64,000 nt of DNA from an uncultured Acetatifactor sp. (lineage in GTDB: Bacteria; Bacillota; Clostridia; Lachnospirales; Lachnospiraceae), in contig CAJUAH010000024.1 in assembly GCA_910584375.1 (NCBI GenBank), positions 3,542-67,541 on the forward strand, given 5' to 3'. A model generated the notes under the pieces. That model was not told the DNA's origin, searched no databases, and saw only the letters and a list, made by a program, of their open reading frames with translations. Positions 42,297 to 50,869 of this stretch are shown piece by piece; position 1 is the first letter of the stretch; each line of letters opens with the position of its first letter. The translations under genes and the position numbers were made by a program.

Positions 42297-42652
42297 AGGC
42301 TTTCGGCACAGTCGCTTTCTGTTGCCTGGAGAGATGGATTGGGGGAATTTTTTCTCTGCGGCGGGTCTATGGGAAAAAATTTTATTTTTGTACCCACTTT
42401 TAGCGATAAAATACTCTTTTTTGGGATCCGATGGGGTCTATGTATAAAAATATGTCTTTTTAACCCCTGTTTTACAATAAATTTGGGGGTACAAACAGAA
42501 TATTTTTTTGTATAGGCCCAGCTTTTAAAGAAACATGGTTTTCGGGGGACAGGCTTTTTATGGCTTATCCCTTTTCTGTTTGAGAAAATATAAAAGTTTT
42601 GCGCACATCCGGCGTTTGGATCCGTTATACACAGTGAAAGGAGGGCGGCCCG
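42297..42652. other. AT-rich intergenic region without a recognisable gene
   Basis: This 356-base gap holds T-runs and an inverted pair (ttttgtaccc near 42386, gggtacaaa at 42487-42495). A 65-codon open frame within it lacks a ribosome site and shows no family features. A promoter for the sigma-factor operon must lie in the last 100 bases, but I see no clear consensus. Confidence 0.5.
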
Positions 42653-43105
42653 GTGTCCATGGACGAAAAAGCGCTATATGACAAGATTTACCGCTACTGC
42701 TATTACCGGCTGGGGCAGGTACAGACAGCGGAAGACATCACTCAGGAAGCCTTCCTGCGGCTGTGGGAGTGCAGGGATTACCGGGAACAGGGCAAGGCGC
42801 TGCAATATCTGTATACCACGGCCAGGCATCTGTGTATTGACGAATACCGCAGACGCAGGGCGCAGTCCCTGACCTGGAAGATGGAAGAACAACTGGCTGC
42901 TCCTGCGGAATTGGAGCCGGAGCTACGTCTGGGGTTACGGCAGGCGTTGGAAACTTTGTCGGAGGACGAGAGGGAACTGCTGGCGCTGCGCTATGCCAGC
43001 GAGATTCCTCTGGGAGAACTGGCCAAAATGCTGGGGATATCCCGGTTTGCCGCCCGGCGCAGGATCATGGCGGCGCTGGAAAAGCTGCGGGCGCAGCTTG
43101 AGTGA
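42653..43105 (+). CDS. ECF-type sigma-70 family RNA polymerase sigma factor
   Basis: The 150-residue protein contains only sigma regions 2 and 4: AEDITQEAFLRLWE (region 2, core binding and -10 recognition) and LPLGELAKMLGIS-type region 4 (here IPLGELAKMLGIS followed by AARRRIMAALEKLR). That is the layout of ECF sigma factors. No classical anti-sigma factor is encoded next to it; the following membrane protein could fill that role. AAAGGAGG lies six bases before the GTG at 42653; the ATG two codons later is an alternative. Confidence 0.87.
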   Translation: MSMDEKALYDKIYRYCYYRLGQVQTAEDITQEAFLRLWECRDYREQGKALQYLYTTARHLCIDEYRRRRAQSLTWKMEEQLAAPAELEPELRLGLRQALETLSEDERELLALRYASEIPLGELAKMLGISRFAARRRIMAALEKLRAQLE

Positions 43106-43142
43106 TGCGGTAACAAGAGTATCGTGGGAAATGGGGGACAAT

Positions 43143-43910
43143 ATGAAACAAAGTAGGAGAAAAATAGAACGTAAGGGCGTCGGATATGATTGTTCCACGG
43201 ATACCTTGGAGCGCGGGCTGCGGCTTTTATGGCGGGCTCCGGCTCCTCAGAGGCGCGACGTTTTCCTGACCGGAAGGCCCCTGCGCTCCATAAGTCACGG
43301 CGCGTTTGTACTGACGCAGGCAGCGTATATCCGCAAGCGGGTGTGGGTGCTGTCCGTGGCCGTGTTTGCCGCGTTGGTGGGGTTCACCGCCGGATGGCAG
43401 CGGGACGTGCTGCGGGTGGCTGCCAGCGCCATGCCCTTTTTTGCGCTGACAGCGGTACAGGAACAGGTACGCTCCTTTGCCTGCAATATGGCGGAGCTGG
43501 AGCTGGCCACCCGTTTTTCCGTAAAAAGTATTATGCTGGCAAGAATGGGACTGCTGGGCGGATTTCATCTGGCACTGATGTGTCTGCTGTTTCCGGTGCT
43601 TGCCCTGTATGAGCAGATGGAAATATGGCATACAGGCGTATACCTGCTGGTGCCGTATCTGACGACTACACTTTTGAGCATGGCCTGCTCCAGAAAGGTG
43701 CGAGGGCGGGAAACCATATATCTGTGTCTGGGCAACGCGATGCTGGTGGGCAGCGTACAGGTGATGGGACATGGGATCATGCAGTGGTATGCCCCGCGCT
43801 TTTTCGGCTGGTGGATTCTGGCGCTTTCGCTGCTGCTGGCCGGGAATATATGGGAGTACTATCGGTGCGCCTGTCAGGCCGACAGGATCTACGAGCAGGC
43901 GGGGGCCTGA
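43143..43910 (+). CDS. Polytopic membrane protein of the sigma-ABC operon
   Basis: The 255-residue protein has a cytoplasmic N-terminus of about 65 residues and then about six hydrophobic segments (VWVLSVAVFAALVGFTAG, LLGGFHLALMCLLFPVLALY, WWILALSLLLAGNIW among them). I recognise no family. Its place between an ECF sigma factor and an ABC transporter suggests either a membrane-bound regulator of the sigma factor or a transporter subunit. The ATG at 43143 follows GGGGGAC; an ATG four codons upstream is also possible. Confidence 0.65.
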   Translation: MKQSRRKIERKGVGYDCSTDTLERGLRLLWRAPAPQRRDVFLTGRPLRSISHGAFVLTQAAYIRKRVWVLSVAVFAALVGFTAGWQRDVLRVAASAMPFFALTAVQEQVRSFACNMAELELATRFSVKSIMLARMGLLGGFHLALMCLLFPVLALYEQMEIWHTGVYLLVPYLTTTLLSMACSRKVRGRETIYLCLGNAMLVGSVQVMGHGIMQWYAPRFFGWWILALSLLLAGNIWEYYRCACQADRIYEQAGA

Positions 43911-43932
43911 TACCCCTGAACAGGAGAATGAG

Positions 43933-44664
43933 ATGAGAGAAGAGACAAACTTGTGTATCGACAATATCACGAAAAAATACCAGGACAGGATCGTAGTGGA
44001 GCCGATCAGTCTTAAGCTGACCACAGGCGTCTACGGTCTGCTGGGCGCAAACGGCGCGGGCAAGACTACGCTGATGCGGATGATCTGCGGCATATTGCGG
44101 CCCACATCGGGACAGATCTCGCTGGCGGGGGAACCCGTGACCAGCGAGGCGTACCGGGCCATGCTGGGATATCTGTCTCAGGACTTCGGGTATTACCCCG
44201 ATTTTACAGGCAGCGAATTCCTGCTGTATATGGCTGCGCTCAAAGGGCTGTCCAAACCCCAGGCCCGGGAGAAGAGCGGGGAACTGCTTAAGCTGGTGGG
44301 TTTGGCAGAGCAGTCCCGCAAAAGGATAAAAACGTACTCCGGCGGCATGAAACAGCGGTTGGGGATCGCTCAGGCGCTGCTGAACGATCCCAGGCTGCTG
44401 GTGCTGGATGAACCTACGGCGGGTCTGGACCCCAAGGAACGGGTGCGGTTCCGGGATCTGATCGCCCGGGCGGGGAAGAGCAGCATTGTGCTGTTGTCCA
44501 CTCATATCGTGTCTGACGTGGAGCATATCGCGGACAGTATTTTGATGATGAAAACAGGAAAACTGATCTATCAGGGAAAATGGGAGGAGAGTCGTGGAGA
44601 CTTGGAACAGTTTTATCTGGAGCAGTTCGAAGACGGAGCAGAGAAGGGAGGGATGAGGCAATGA
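43933..44664 (+). CDS. ABC transporter ATP-binding protein
   Basis: The 243-residue ATPase has Walker A GANGAGKTTL, the signature YSGGMKQRLGIAQAL, Walker B LLVLDEPTAGLD and the switch His in STHIVSD. It resembles ATPases of antibiotic or peptide exporters (CcmA/BcrA-like). It overlaps the permease gene by four bases (ATGA), so the two form one transporter. The ATG at 43933 follows AGGAG. Confidence 0.9.
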   Translation: MREETNLCIDNITKKYQDRIVVEPISLKLTTGVYGLLGANGAGKTTLMRMICGILRPTSGQISLAGEPVTSEAYRAMLGYLSQDFGYYPDFTGSEFLLYMAALKGLSKPQAREKSGELLKLVGLAEQSRKRIKTYSGGMKQRLGIAQALLNDPRLLVLDEPTAGLDPKERVRFRDLIARAGKSSIVLLSTHIVSDVEHIADSILMMKTGKLIYQGKWEESRGDLEQFYLEQFEDGAEKGGMRQ

Positions 44665-45920
44665 GCCAGTTGGGTATCTTATATCAATACGAGATGAAAA
44701 AGATCCTGAAGAGGAAAATGACCTGGATCGCCTTTATCGGCGCAGTACTCATCATGCTGATTGTCTGTTATGAAGCGCTGTTGAATAATTACAGTGAAAC
44801 GAACGCGCAGACAGGGGAAAGTGTGCGTTTCAGCGCATATGACAGAGTCATACAGCGGGGAGAGCAGGCGGAAAAATTAAACGGCAGGCTCATCGACGAT
44901 GCGCTGCTGAAGGAGATGCAGACGGCCTTTGCGGCGGTAGCGTCCCAGGAGACAATGCTGGAAAACGGAAGTATGACCGGTACTATGATTACGGCAGTCT
45001 CAGAGAATGAAGCAATGGAGGAAAAACTGGCACAGCAGCGAAGGCTGTATGACGCCGTCTATAATTATGTGAGAGGGGTAGTGGGCAACAATAAAGTACA
45101 TACGGTGGATGCCGCCGCTTTTTACGATGAAAGACAGCGAACCATCACCGCCTACGAGGACACCGAATTTCTCACGGGAGGCGAGAGGGAATATTGGCGC
45201 GGGCATGAACGCCAGACCCCTTATCCGTATTATTGGGATCAGGGGCCGTCTATAATGCTGGCTTGTATAAAGACGCTGCTGGCGTTGCTGGCATTAGTGA
45301 TCGGTATGGTATTTTCAGGCGTATTTGCAGATGAACATATGCGGAAAACTGACCAACTGGCGCTGTGCAGCCGCCATGGCAGGGGGATGCTCTATCGGGC
45401 CAAACTGCTGGCGGCCGTGACATTGGGGGTGGCGGCGACATTTATTGTGGGAGGCGTTACGCTGGTGAGTTTCGGTATTCTCTACGGATACGGAAAAAAT
45501 TGGAATGCGCCGTTGCAGATGCATCTGGAGACTTCCCCGTATGCTCTGACTATGGGAGAGGCCATAGTGATCATGTTGGTACTGCTGCTATTGTCGGCAT
45601 TGCTGCACAGTGTCCTGACGCTGGTTCTGTCTGCCTGGACAAAGAGCAGCGTGGCGACCATGAGCCTGATGACTGCATATATTCTGGGGACTGTGCTGAT
45701 CAGTGTACCGGGACAATTACGGGCGCTGTCCCAATCTGTGTCTCTGCTGCCCGCCCAGTTGGTACGGGGCACCGCTTTCTGCGATATGCGGCTGGTGGGC
45801 GGCGCGGGACATTATCTGACCAACTGGCAGACAGGCATGCTGCTGTATCCACTGCTGACCCTCGGCCTTGCGCTACTGGGCAGCCTGCTTTATCGTCGGT
45901 GGCAGATCAGTGGGAGGTGA
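44661..45920 (+). CDS. ABC-2 type permease
   Basis: The 419-residue membrane protein has one N-terminal membrane segment (WIAFIGAVLIMLIVCYEALL) and a large extracytoplasmic loop of about 160 residues. A C-terminal group of membrane segments follows (ALLALVIGMVFSGVFADEH, LGVAATFIVGGVTLVSFG, IMLVLLLLSALLHSVLTLVL). This is typical of ABC-2 exporters of the bacitracin and lantibiotic-immunity kind. The substrate is unknown. It is the last gene of the sigma factor-membrane protein-ABC operon. Confidence 0.82.
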   Translation: MSQLGILYQYEMKKILKRKMTWIAFIGAVLIMLIVCYEALLNNYSETNAQTGESVRFSAYDRVIQRGEQAEKLNGRLIDDALLKEMQTAFAAVASQETMLENGSMTGTMITAVSENEAMEEKLAQQRRLYDAVYNYVRGVVGNNKVHTVDAAAFYDERQRTITAYEDTEFLTGGEREYWRGHERQTPYPYYWDQGPSIMLACIKTLLALLALVIGMVFSGVFADEHMRKTDQLALCSRHGRGMLYRAKLLAAVTLGVAATFIVGGVTLVSFGILYGYGKNWNAPLQMHLETSPYALTMGEAIVIMLVLLLLSALLHSVLTLVLSAWTKSSVATMSLMTAYILGTVLISVPGQLRALSQSVSLLPAQLVRGTAFCDMRLVGGAGHYLTNWQTGMLLYPLLTLGLALLGSLLYRRWQISGR

Positions 45921-46305
45921 ATTTTAACATCTTAGACAGTGCGTAACACTTAAATGGAAGTAAGATAATGTTGCGTATAGCGATTCGATGAAAGGGGGCT
46001 GGAGGTATTCCGATCCCCGCAAGCGATATGTTGGGCTGGGACTGTACCCAGTGGACGATTTTGTCCGTGAGCCTCTTTACCATAGTCCCCAGACAGCCTA
46101 TGTGATGGAACTGACGATCCCGGTCTGCATAATTGCCGTGGAGACAGCCGCTGATATCAGGCCGGATACGTGTTTTTTTACCTTCTGTGCGAATGCCCAA
46201 AAAAGTATTGAGAGTCGTCTGGGGCCTGTCTCCTGCTGGGAGGAGTTTACCGCCTCCAATATTACGTTTGACAAAAAGATTATTTTTTAGACAGCAAAAA
46301 ATCCA
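45921..46305 (+). other. Intergenic region with a possible permease-end remnant
   Basis: No intact gene is convincing here. One frame, 46001 to a TGA at 46103-46105, reads IPIPASDMLGWDCTQW and then a hydrophobic stretch (TILSVSLFTIV). This looks like the last membrane segment of an ABC-2 permease, but it has no start, because a TGA lies just upstream. A 100-codon open frame in another register has no ribosome site or family features. Confidence 0.35.
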
Positions 46306-46334
46306 TTGATTAATAAATGAAAAAAAGATATATT
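46306..46334 (+). promoter_or_regulatory. Sigma-A type promoter of the 46374 gene
   Basis: TTGATT (46306-46311), a 17-base spacer and TATATT (46329-46334) place the RNA start near 46341. That supports translation from 46374 and not from an upstream ATG at 46317. Confidence 0.6.
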
Positions 46335-46373
46335 ATAACTGTAAGGGAGAGATATACCGAAAAGAGGTGGGAT

Positions 46374-48080
46374 ATGGCCAGAACAATAGGAATCGGGAAT
46401 CAGGATTTTGAAACGATCCGAAGAGAGGGATATTTTTATGTGGACAAAACCCACTTTATTCGGGAGTGGTGGGAGAGCGGGGACAATGTGACGCTGATTA
46501 CCCGCCCCCGGCGCTTTGGCAAGACATTGAACATGAATATGCTGGAGAAGTTTTTTTCGGTCAGTTATGCGGGGCGCGGAGACCTGTTTGAGGGGCTTTC
46601 CATCTGGCAGGAGGAGAAATTCCGCAAGTTGCAGGGGACATACCCGGTGATTGCGCTCAGCTTTGCGGATGTAAAGGAAACCACTTTCCGGGGCGCCAGA
46701 AAGAGGATCAGCCAGATCATAGCAGAACTGTATAACCGGTTTGATTTTTTGGCAGACAGCGACAGCCTGAATGAGAATGAAAAGGCATTATTCCAGAGGA
46801 TCTCTGCGGGCGCAGGGGAGGATGAGGAAACCAATGGTCTGAGAACGCTGTCAAATTATTTGATGCAGCATTATGGAAAAAAAGCGATCATCCTGCTGGA
46901 CGAGTATGATACGCCCATGCAGGAGGCGTATGTGAGCGGATACTGGGAGGAACTGACGGCGTTTACCAGGAACTTGTTTGGGGCAACGTTTGAGACAAAT
47001 CCCTATATGGAACGTGCCCTGATGACCGGCATCACCCGCGTGAGCAAAGAATCCATGTTCTTGGATTTGAATAATCTGAAGGTGGTGACAACCACCTCAG
47101 AAAAGTATGCGGACTGTTTTGGCTTTACGGAAGAGGAGGTCTTTGCGGTACTGGAGGAATATGGACTGTCAGACCAAAAACGGCGGGTTAAAGATTGGTA
47201 TGACGGGTTTACCTTTGGCAGTAGGAAAGACATCTACAACCCTTGGTCTATTATAAATTATCTGGATAAAAAAATGGTAGGGGCGTACTGGGTCAATACC
47301 AGTTCCAACAGACTGGCCAGCAAGCTGCTCCAGGAGGCTTCGCCCAACGTGAAGAAGAGCTTTGGGGAACTGCTTGGTGGAGGAGCGCTGGAATTGGAGA
47401 TAGACGAGCAGATTGCGTATAGCCAGCTTTCCACCAAAAAGGACGCCATATGGAGTCTGTTGCTTGCCAGCGGATATCTGCGGGTGGCAGGTACAACTTT
47501 TGTGGAGAGGACAGGCCGCATGTACTATAAGCTGGTACTGACCAATAAAGAAGTATTCCTCATGTTTGAGGATATAGTGCGGGATTGGTTTGCCGAGAAT
47601 GATAATTACAATGATTTCATCAAAGCTCTTTTATTGGGGGATGTAGAGGCGATGAATACCTACATGAACCGGGTGACCAGAGAGATGTTCAGCTATTTTG
47701 ACACGGGCAGGAACCCCCGTAGTGAGCCGGAGAGGTTTTATCACGGTTTTGTGCTGGGGTTGATGGCAGAGTTGTCTGATCGGTATACGGTCACATCTAA
47801 CCGGGAGATGTGGTCAGAACGAGCAAGCTCGTTCGGCAGGTATGACGTAATGCTGGAACCCGGAAATACAGCAAAAGACGATGCCATGATCCTGGAATTC
47901 AAGGTACAGGGCCCGAAGGAAAAGGAACTGTCCGACACTGTGTCCGAGGCTCTGCGGCAGATCGAGGAAAAGGATTACCAGGCGTCCCTGGTGGCAAAAG
48001 GAATACCGGCGGAACGGATCAGGAAGTACGGGTTCGCTTTCTGTGGGAAAGAAGTGTTGATCGGTTCTGCAAGGGCATAA
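46374..48080 (+). CDS. AAA-ATPase-like protein with PD-(D/E)XK domain, paralogue of 3801-5504
   Basis: The 568-residue protein has the same layout as the 567-residue protein at 3801: YFYVDKT near residue 21, the P-loop variant TRPRRFGKT, the Walker B IILLDEYDTPM, and a C-terminal nuclease-like core MILEFKVQGP. In that core the acidic and Lys residues are Glu-Phe-Lys, where the other copy has Glu-Ile-Lys. The two share domain order but differ at many positions, so they are old paralogues and not a recent duplication. AAAGAGGTGG precedes the ATG at 46374. It is a single-gene unit with a strong terminator. Confidence 0.85.
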   Translation: MARTIGIGNQDFETIRREGYFYVDKTHFIREWWESGDNVTLITRPRRFGKTLNMNMLEKFFSVSYAGRGDLFEGLSIWQEEKFRKLQGTYPVIALSFADVKETTFRGARKRISQIIAELYNRFDFLADSDSLNENEKALFQRISAGAGEDEETNGLRTLSNYLMQHYGKKAIILLDEYDTPMQEAYVSGYWEELTAFTRNLFGATFETNPYMERALMTGITRVSKESMFLDLNNLKVVTTTSEKYADCFGFTEEEVFAVLEEYGLSDQKRRVKDWYDGFTFGSRKDIYNPWSIINYLDKKMVGAYWVNTSSNRLASKLLQEASPNVKKSFGELLGGGALELEIDEQIAYSQLSTKKDAIWSLLLASGYLRVAGTTFVERTGRMYYKLVLTNKEVFLMFEDIVRDWFAENDNYNDFIKALLLGDVEAMNTYMNRVTREMFSYFDTGRNPRSEPERFYHGFVLGLMAELSDRYTVTSNREMWSERASSFGRYDVMLEPGNTAKDDAMILEFKVQGPKEKELSDTVSEALRQIEEKDYQASLVAKGIPAERIRKYGFAFCGKEVLIGSARA

Positions 48081-48101
48081 ACTCAAGTACAGGTTTCAGG
48101 G

Positions 48102-48149
48102 CTGGGGCTATAAAAATGTCGAGGGACTTTTTATAGCCTCAGTCTTTTT
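48102..48149 (+). terminator. Rho-independent terminator
   Basis: A 15-base stem with one mismatch (48102-48115 region with 48128-48142) is followed by TCTTTTTCC. Confidence 0.85.
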
Positions 48150-48207
48150 CCTAAATGGATGTTATTCTTGCTATGTATAAAAAACAGTAAATACGGAGGG
48201 CGAGACA

Positions 48208-48951
48208 ATGGCGGCAAAGATTCTGATAATAGAGGACGATGAGGACATCAACAATCTCCTGTCCAGGATCATGCGGGGGCAGGGATATGAGACGGTGCAG
48301 GCTTTTTCCGGCACGGAGGGAAAACTGCGTCTGGAGATGGGGCGGTCTGACGGCCCGGCGGATTTGCTGCTGCTTGATCTGATGCTGCCGGGGATGATGG
48401 GGGAGGAGCTGATCGGGGAGATACGCCGGACGGATCCGGATATTCCCATTATTGTGTTATCGGCCAAATCAGGGATAGAGGAACGTGTGAAGGTATTGGA
48501 GATGGGAGCGGACGATTACCTGGTCAAGCCCTTTGCCGCAGCGGAAGTGGCGGCCCGTGTAGCGGGCGCCCTGCGCAGGAGCACCAGGCGGAAGGCCGAC
48601 GGCGCGGGAGAGCAGGCCGACAGCGCAAAGGGACAGGGGAAAGGCGGACACGGGCCTCTGCGGTACAGGGAATTGACTCTGGATGCCGACCGCAGAGAAG
48701 TGCGGGTGCGGGGGCAAATATTGAATCTTACGGCCCACGAATATGACATTCTGCGTATTTTGATGCAGGAGCCGGGCAGGGTGTATTCCAGGGAGCGTCT
48801 GTACGAGCTGGTCTGGCAGGGGGGCTATTACGGGGAGGACAACACGGTGAACGTCCATGTGAGCAATCTCCGCAAAAAGATCGCCGCCGTGGACGGTTCG
48901 GAATATATCTCCACCGTGTGGGGCATCGGTTTTCGCATGGCCCAGAGTTAA
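48208..48951 (+). CDS. OmpR-family response regulator
   Basis: The 247-residue DNA-binding regulator has a receiver domain (ILIIEDDEDIN, phospho-acceptor Asp in LLLLDLMLPG, Lys in VKPF) and a C-terminal winged helix (LTAHEYDILRIL, DNTVNVHVSNLRKKI, GIGFRM). A charged linker of about 25 residues separates them. The cognate kinase is probably the one at 50870, with the ABC transporter genes between. The ribosome site is GGAGGGCGAG before the ATG at 48208. It probably controls the transporter genes that follow a 125-base gap. Confidence 0.92.
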   Translation: MAAKILIIEDDEDINNLLSRIMRGQGYETVQAFSGTEGKLRLEMGRSDGPADLLLLDLMLPGMMGEELIGEIRRTDPDIPIIVLSAKSGIEERVKVLEMGADDYLVKPFAAAEVAARVAGALRRSTRRKADGAGEQADSAKGQGKGGHGPLRYRELTLDADRREVRVRGQILNLTAHEYDILRILMQEPGRVYSRERLYELVWQGGYYGEDNTVNVHVSNLRKKIAAVDGSEYISTVWGIGFRMAQS

Positions 48952-49076
48952 AAAAGCATTCTTTACGATTTCTTTAAACTTTCTAAAGGACTTATTTACA
49001 GGGAATGTCTTAAGATCATATCATCACAGGCGAGCAGGGAAAAAACTTCCCTGCCGGACAGAAAGGAGAGTGCGGT

Positions 49077-50015
49077 ATGACAGGCACGAATATGATCGTA
49101 CAGACCCGCGGACTGACCAAGCAGTATGGAAAAACAATTGCTTTGGACAAGGTGGATCTGGACATTCCCAGAGGCAGTATCTATGGCCTGGTGGGCAACA
49201 ACGGCGCGGGCAAGACCACATTTTTGAAAATTTTATTGGGGCAGGTATTTGCCACTTCGGGACAATTCAGTCTCTGGGAGGCGCAGGATGAGGTCTCCCA
49301 GCGCAGGAACCGCAGGCGCTGCGGCGCCATCATCGAGGCGCCGGGTTTTTATCCTCACATGACGGCGGCGCAGAATCTGGAGTATTACAGGATACAGAGA
49401 GGGATTCCCGGCAGGGAGAAGGTCGCGGAGAAACTGGAACAGGTAGGATTGGAAAATGTGGCCCACAAGAAGTTCAAGCAGATGTCTCTGGGCATGAAAC
49501 AGCGCCTGGGACTGGGGCTGGCCCTGCTGGGAGAGCCTGAGTTTCTGCTGCTGGACGAACCCATCAACGGTTTGGACCCGGCGGGCATCATAGAGATCCG
49601 CAACCTGTTGCTGCGACTGAATCGGGAAAAGCATATCACGATCCTGATCTCCAGTCACAATCTGCCGGAGCTGGAAAATATGGTCACCGACTATGCATTC
49701 CTGAGCAGGGGCAGGGTAATCCGGCAGATCGACGCCGTATCCCTGCATGAACAGTGCGGCACTTATCTGGAAATCCGGGTGACAGAGCCGGAGCGCTACG
49801 CGGCTCTACTGGAGAGGGAACTGCATGTGACGGATTACAAGGTGATGCCCGACGGGGCGATCCGCGTCATGCAGCAGACCCAGAGCACTGCTCCCTATGG
49901 GAAACTGGCGGTGGAGCAGGGCATGGATCTGCTGGGGCTGGAGCGCCGGGAGATACAGTTGGAAGATTATTATATGCATCTGATAGGGGAGCAGGAGGGA
50001 GGAGAGATACGATGA
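49077..50015 (+). CDS. ABC transporter ATP-binding protein, BcrA-like
   Basis: The 312-residue ATPase has Walker A GNNGAGKTTF, the signature SLGMKQRLGLGLAL (the usual SGG is SLG, as in the BcrA/lantibiotic-immunity group), Walker B FLLLDEPINGLD and the switch His in SSHNLPE. It has the C-terminal extension typical of bacitracin-type exporters. It overlaps the permease start by four bases. The ATG at 49077 follows GAAAGGAG, and the intergenic gap before it (48952-49076) probably carries the operator for the upstream regulator. Confidence 0.9.
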   Translation: MTGTNMIVQTRGLTKQYGKTIALDKVDLDIPRGSIYGLVGNNGAGKTTFLKILLGQVFATSGQFSLWEAQDEVSQRRNRRRCGAIIEAPGFYPHMTAAQNLEYYRIQRGIPGREKVAEKLEQVGLENVAHKKFKQMSLGMKQRLGLGLALLGEPEFLLLDEPINGLDPAGIIEIRNLLLRLNREKHITILISSHNLPELENMVTDYAFLSRGRVIRQIDAVSLHEQCGTYLEIRVTEPERYAALLERELHVTDYKVMPDGAIRVMQQTQSTAPYGKLAVEQGMDLLGLERREIQLEDYYMHLIGEQEGGEIR

Positions 50016-50794
50016 CAAACTATATAAAGAGTGAATTTTACAGGATACTTCACACAAAAGGCGTGTTTATCCTGACCGGGGTCTGTGTGGCGGTGGCGCT
50101 TTCCTATGTGGTGCTGCTGTGGTTCATGGTATCGGTGGAGGCGTCCACGGGCGGGTACTTCCGGTGGGCTACCACAAAACATGCTTTTTCCACGCTGGAG
50201 GCGGATATGCACATCCCTCTGTATCTCTCGGCGGTGATGGGCTCTCTGATAGTCTGCGACGATCTGAAACACAGGACAATCAACAACAGCGTGGCTTTCG
50301 GGATGTCCCGGGAACAGATCTTCCTCGCCAAAGTGATCGTGGGGATGGCGGTGTCCGCTGTCTGCCTGGTGGTGACGGAGTCCGTGCTGATCGGCAGCGG
50401 GTATCTGCTGCTGGAGGACAGCGGCGCGGCATATACCCTGTCGCTGCTGAAGGGTACGGCGGCCTGTATCCCGGCGTGGACGGCGGGATTGATCGCGATC
50501 ATCAGCCTGTGCTATATGACCGGCAACGGCAGCGCCAGTATCTGGAGCTGGATGCTGATCATGGTGGCGGCTCCGGCAGTGGTGAGCATATTGGGGATGA
50601 AATTTGAATTTTGCGAGAGGTTGGCCTCCTGGCTGCTCTATCCTCTGATATCCACCACTGTACCGACGGAAGAATGGCTGGAATACAGTTGGTCCACCGC
50701 GGCGGGATTTTTAAAGTGCCAGGAAGCGGGTGTCATCGGCATAAGCGTATTTATCACGCTGGGCATCCTGGCCATACGCCGCAGGGAACTGTAG
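50012..50794 (+). CDS. ABC-2 type permease, BcrB-like
   Basis: The 260-residue membrane protein has about six hydrophobic segments (GVFILTGVCVAVALSYVVLL, AVMGSLIVCDDL, VIVGMAVSAVCLVVTESVL and others). The early sequence YIKSEFYRILHTKG and DDLKHRTINNSVAFGMSR are typical of BcrB and lantibiotic-immunity permeases. It pairs with the ATPase just upstream (ATGA overlap). The transported molecule is probably an envelope-active peptide or lipid, by family analogy. Confidence 0.82.
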   Translation: MTNYIKSEFYRILHTKGVFILTGVCVAVALSYVVLLWFMVSVEASTGGYFRWATTKHAFSTLEADMHIPLYLSAVMGSLIVCDDLKHRTINNSVAFGMSREQIFLAKVIVGMAVSAVCLVVTESVLIGSGYLLLEDSGAAYTLSLLKGTAACIPAWTAGLIAIISLCYMTGNGSASIWSWMLIMVAAPAVVSILGMKFEFCERLASWLLYPLISTTVPTEEWLEYSWSTAAGFLKCQEAGVIGISVFITLGILAIRRREL

Positions 50795-50869
50795 AGGATG
50801 ATTTTGTACGACAGCCGCGGGGATATACGGGTAAGGGCCGTGTAAAAACGGCCCGGAAAGGGATAGAAT

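Noticed and set aside
42250..42447. 65-codon open frame after the DUF7668-like gene
   Set aside because: It overlaps that gene, lies in AT-rich spacer and has no supporting features.
45988..46290. 100-codon open frame
   Set aside because: No ribosome site, no family signature, and a competing remnant in another frame.
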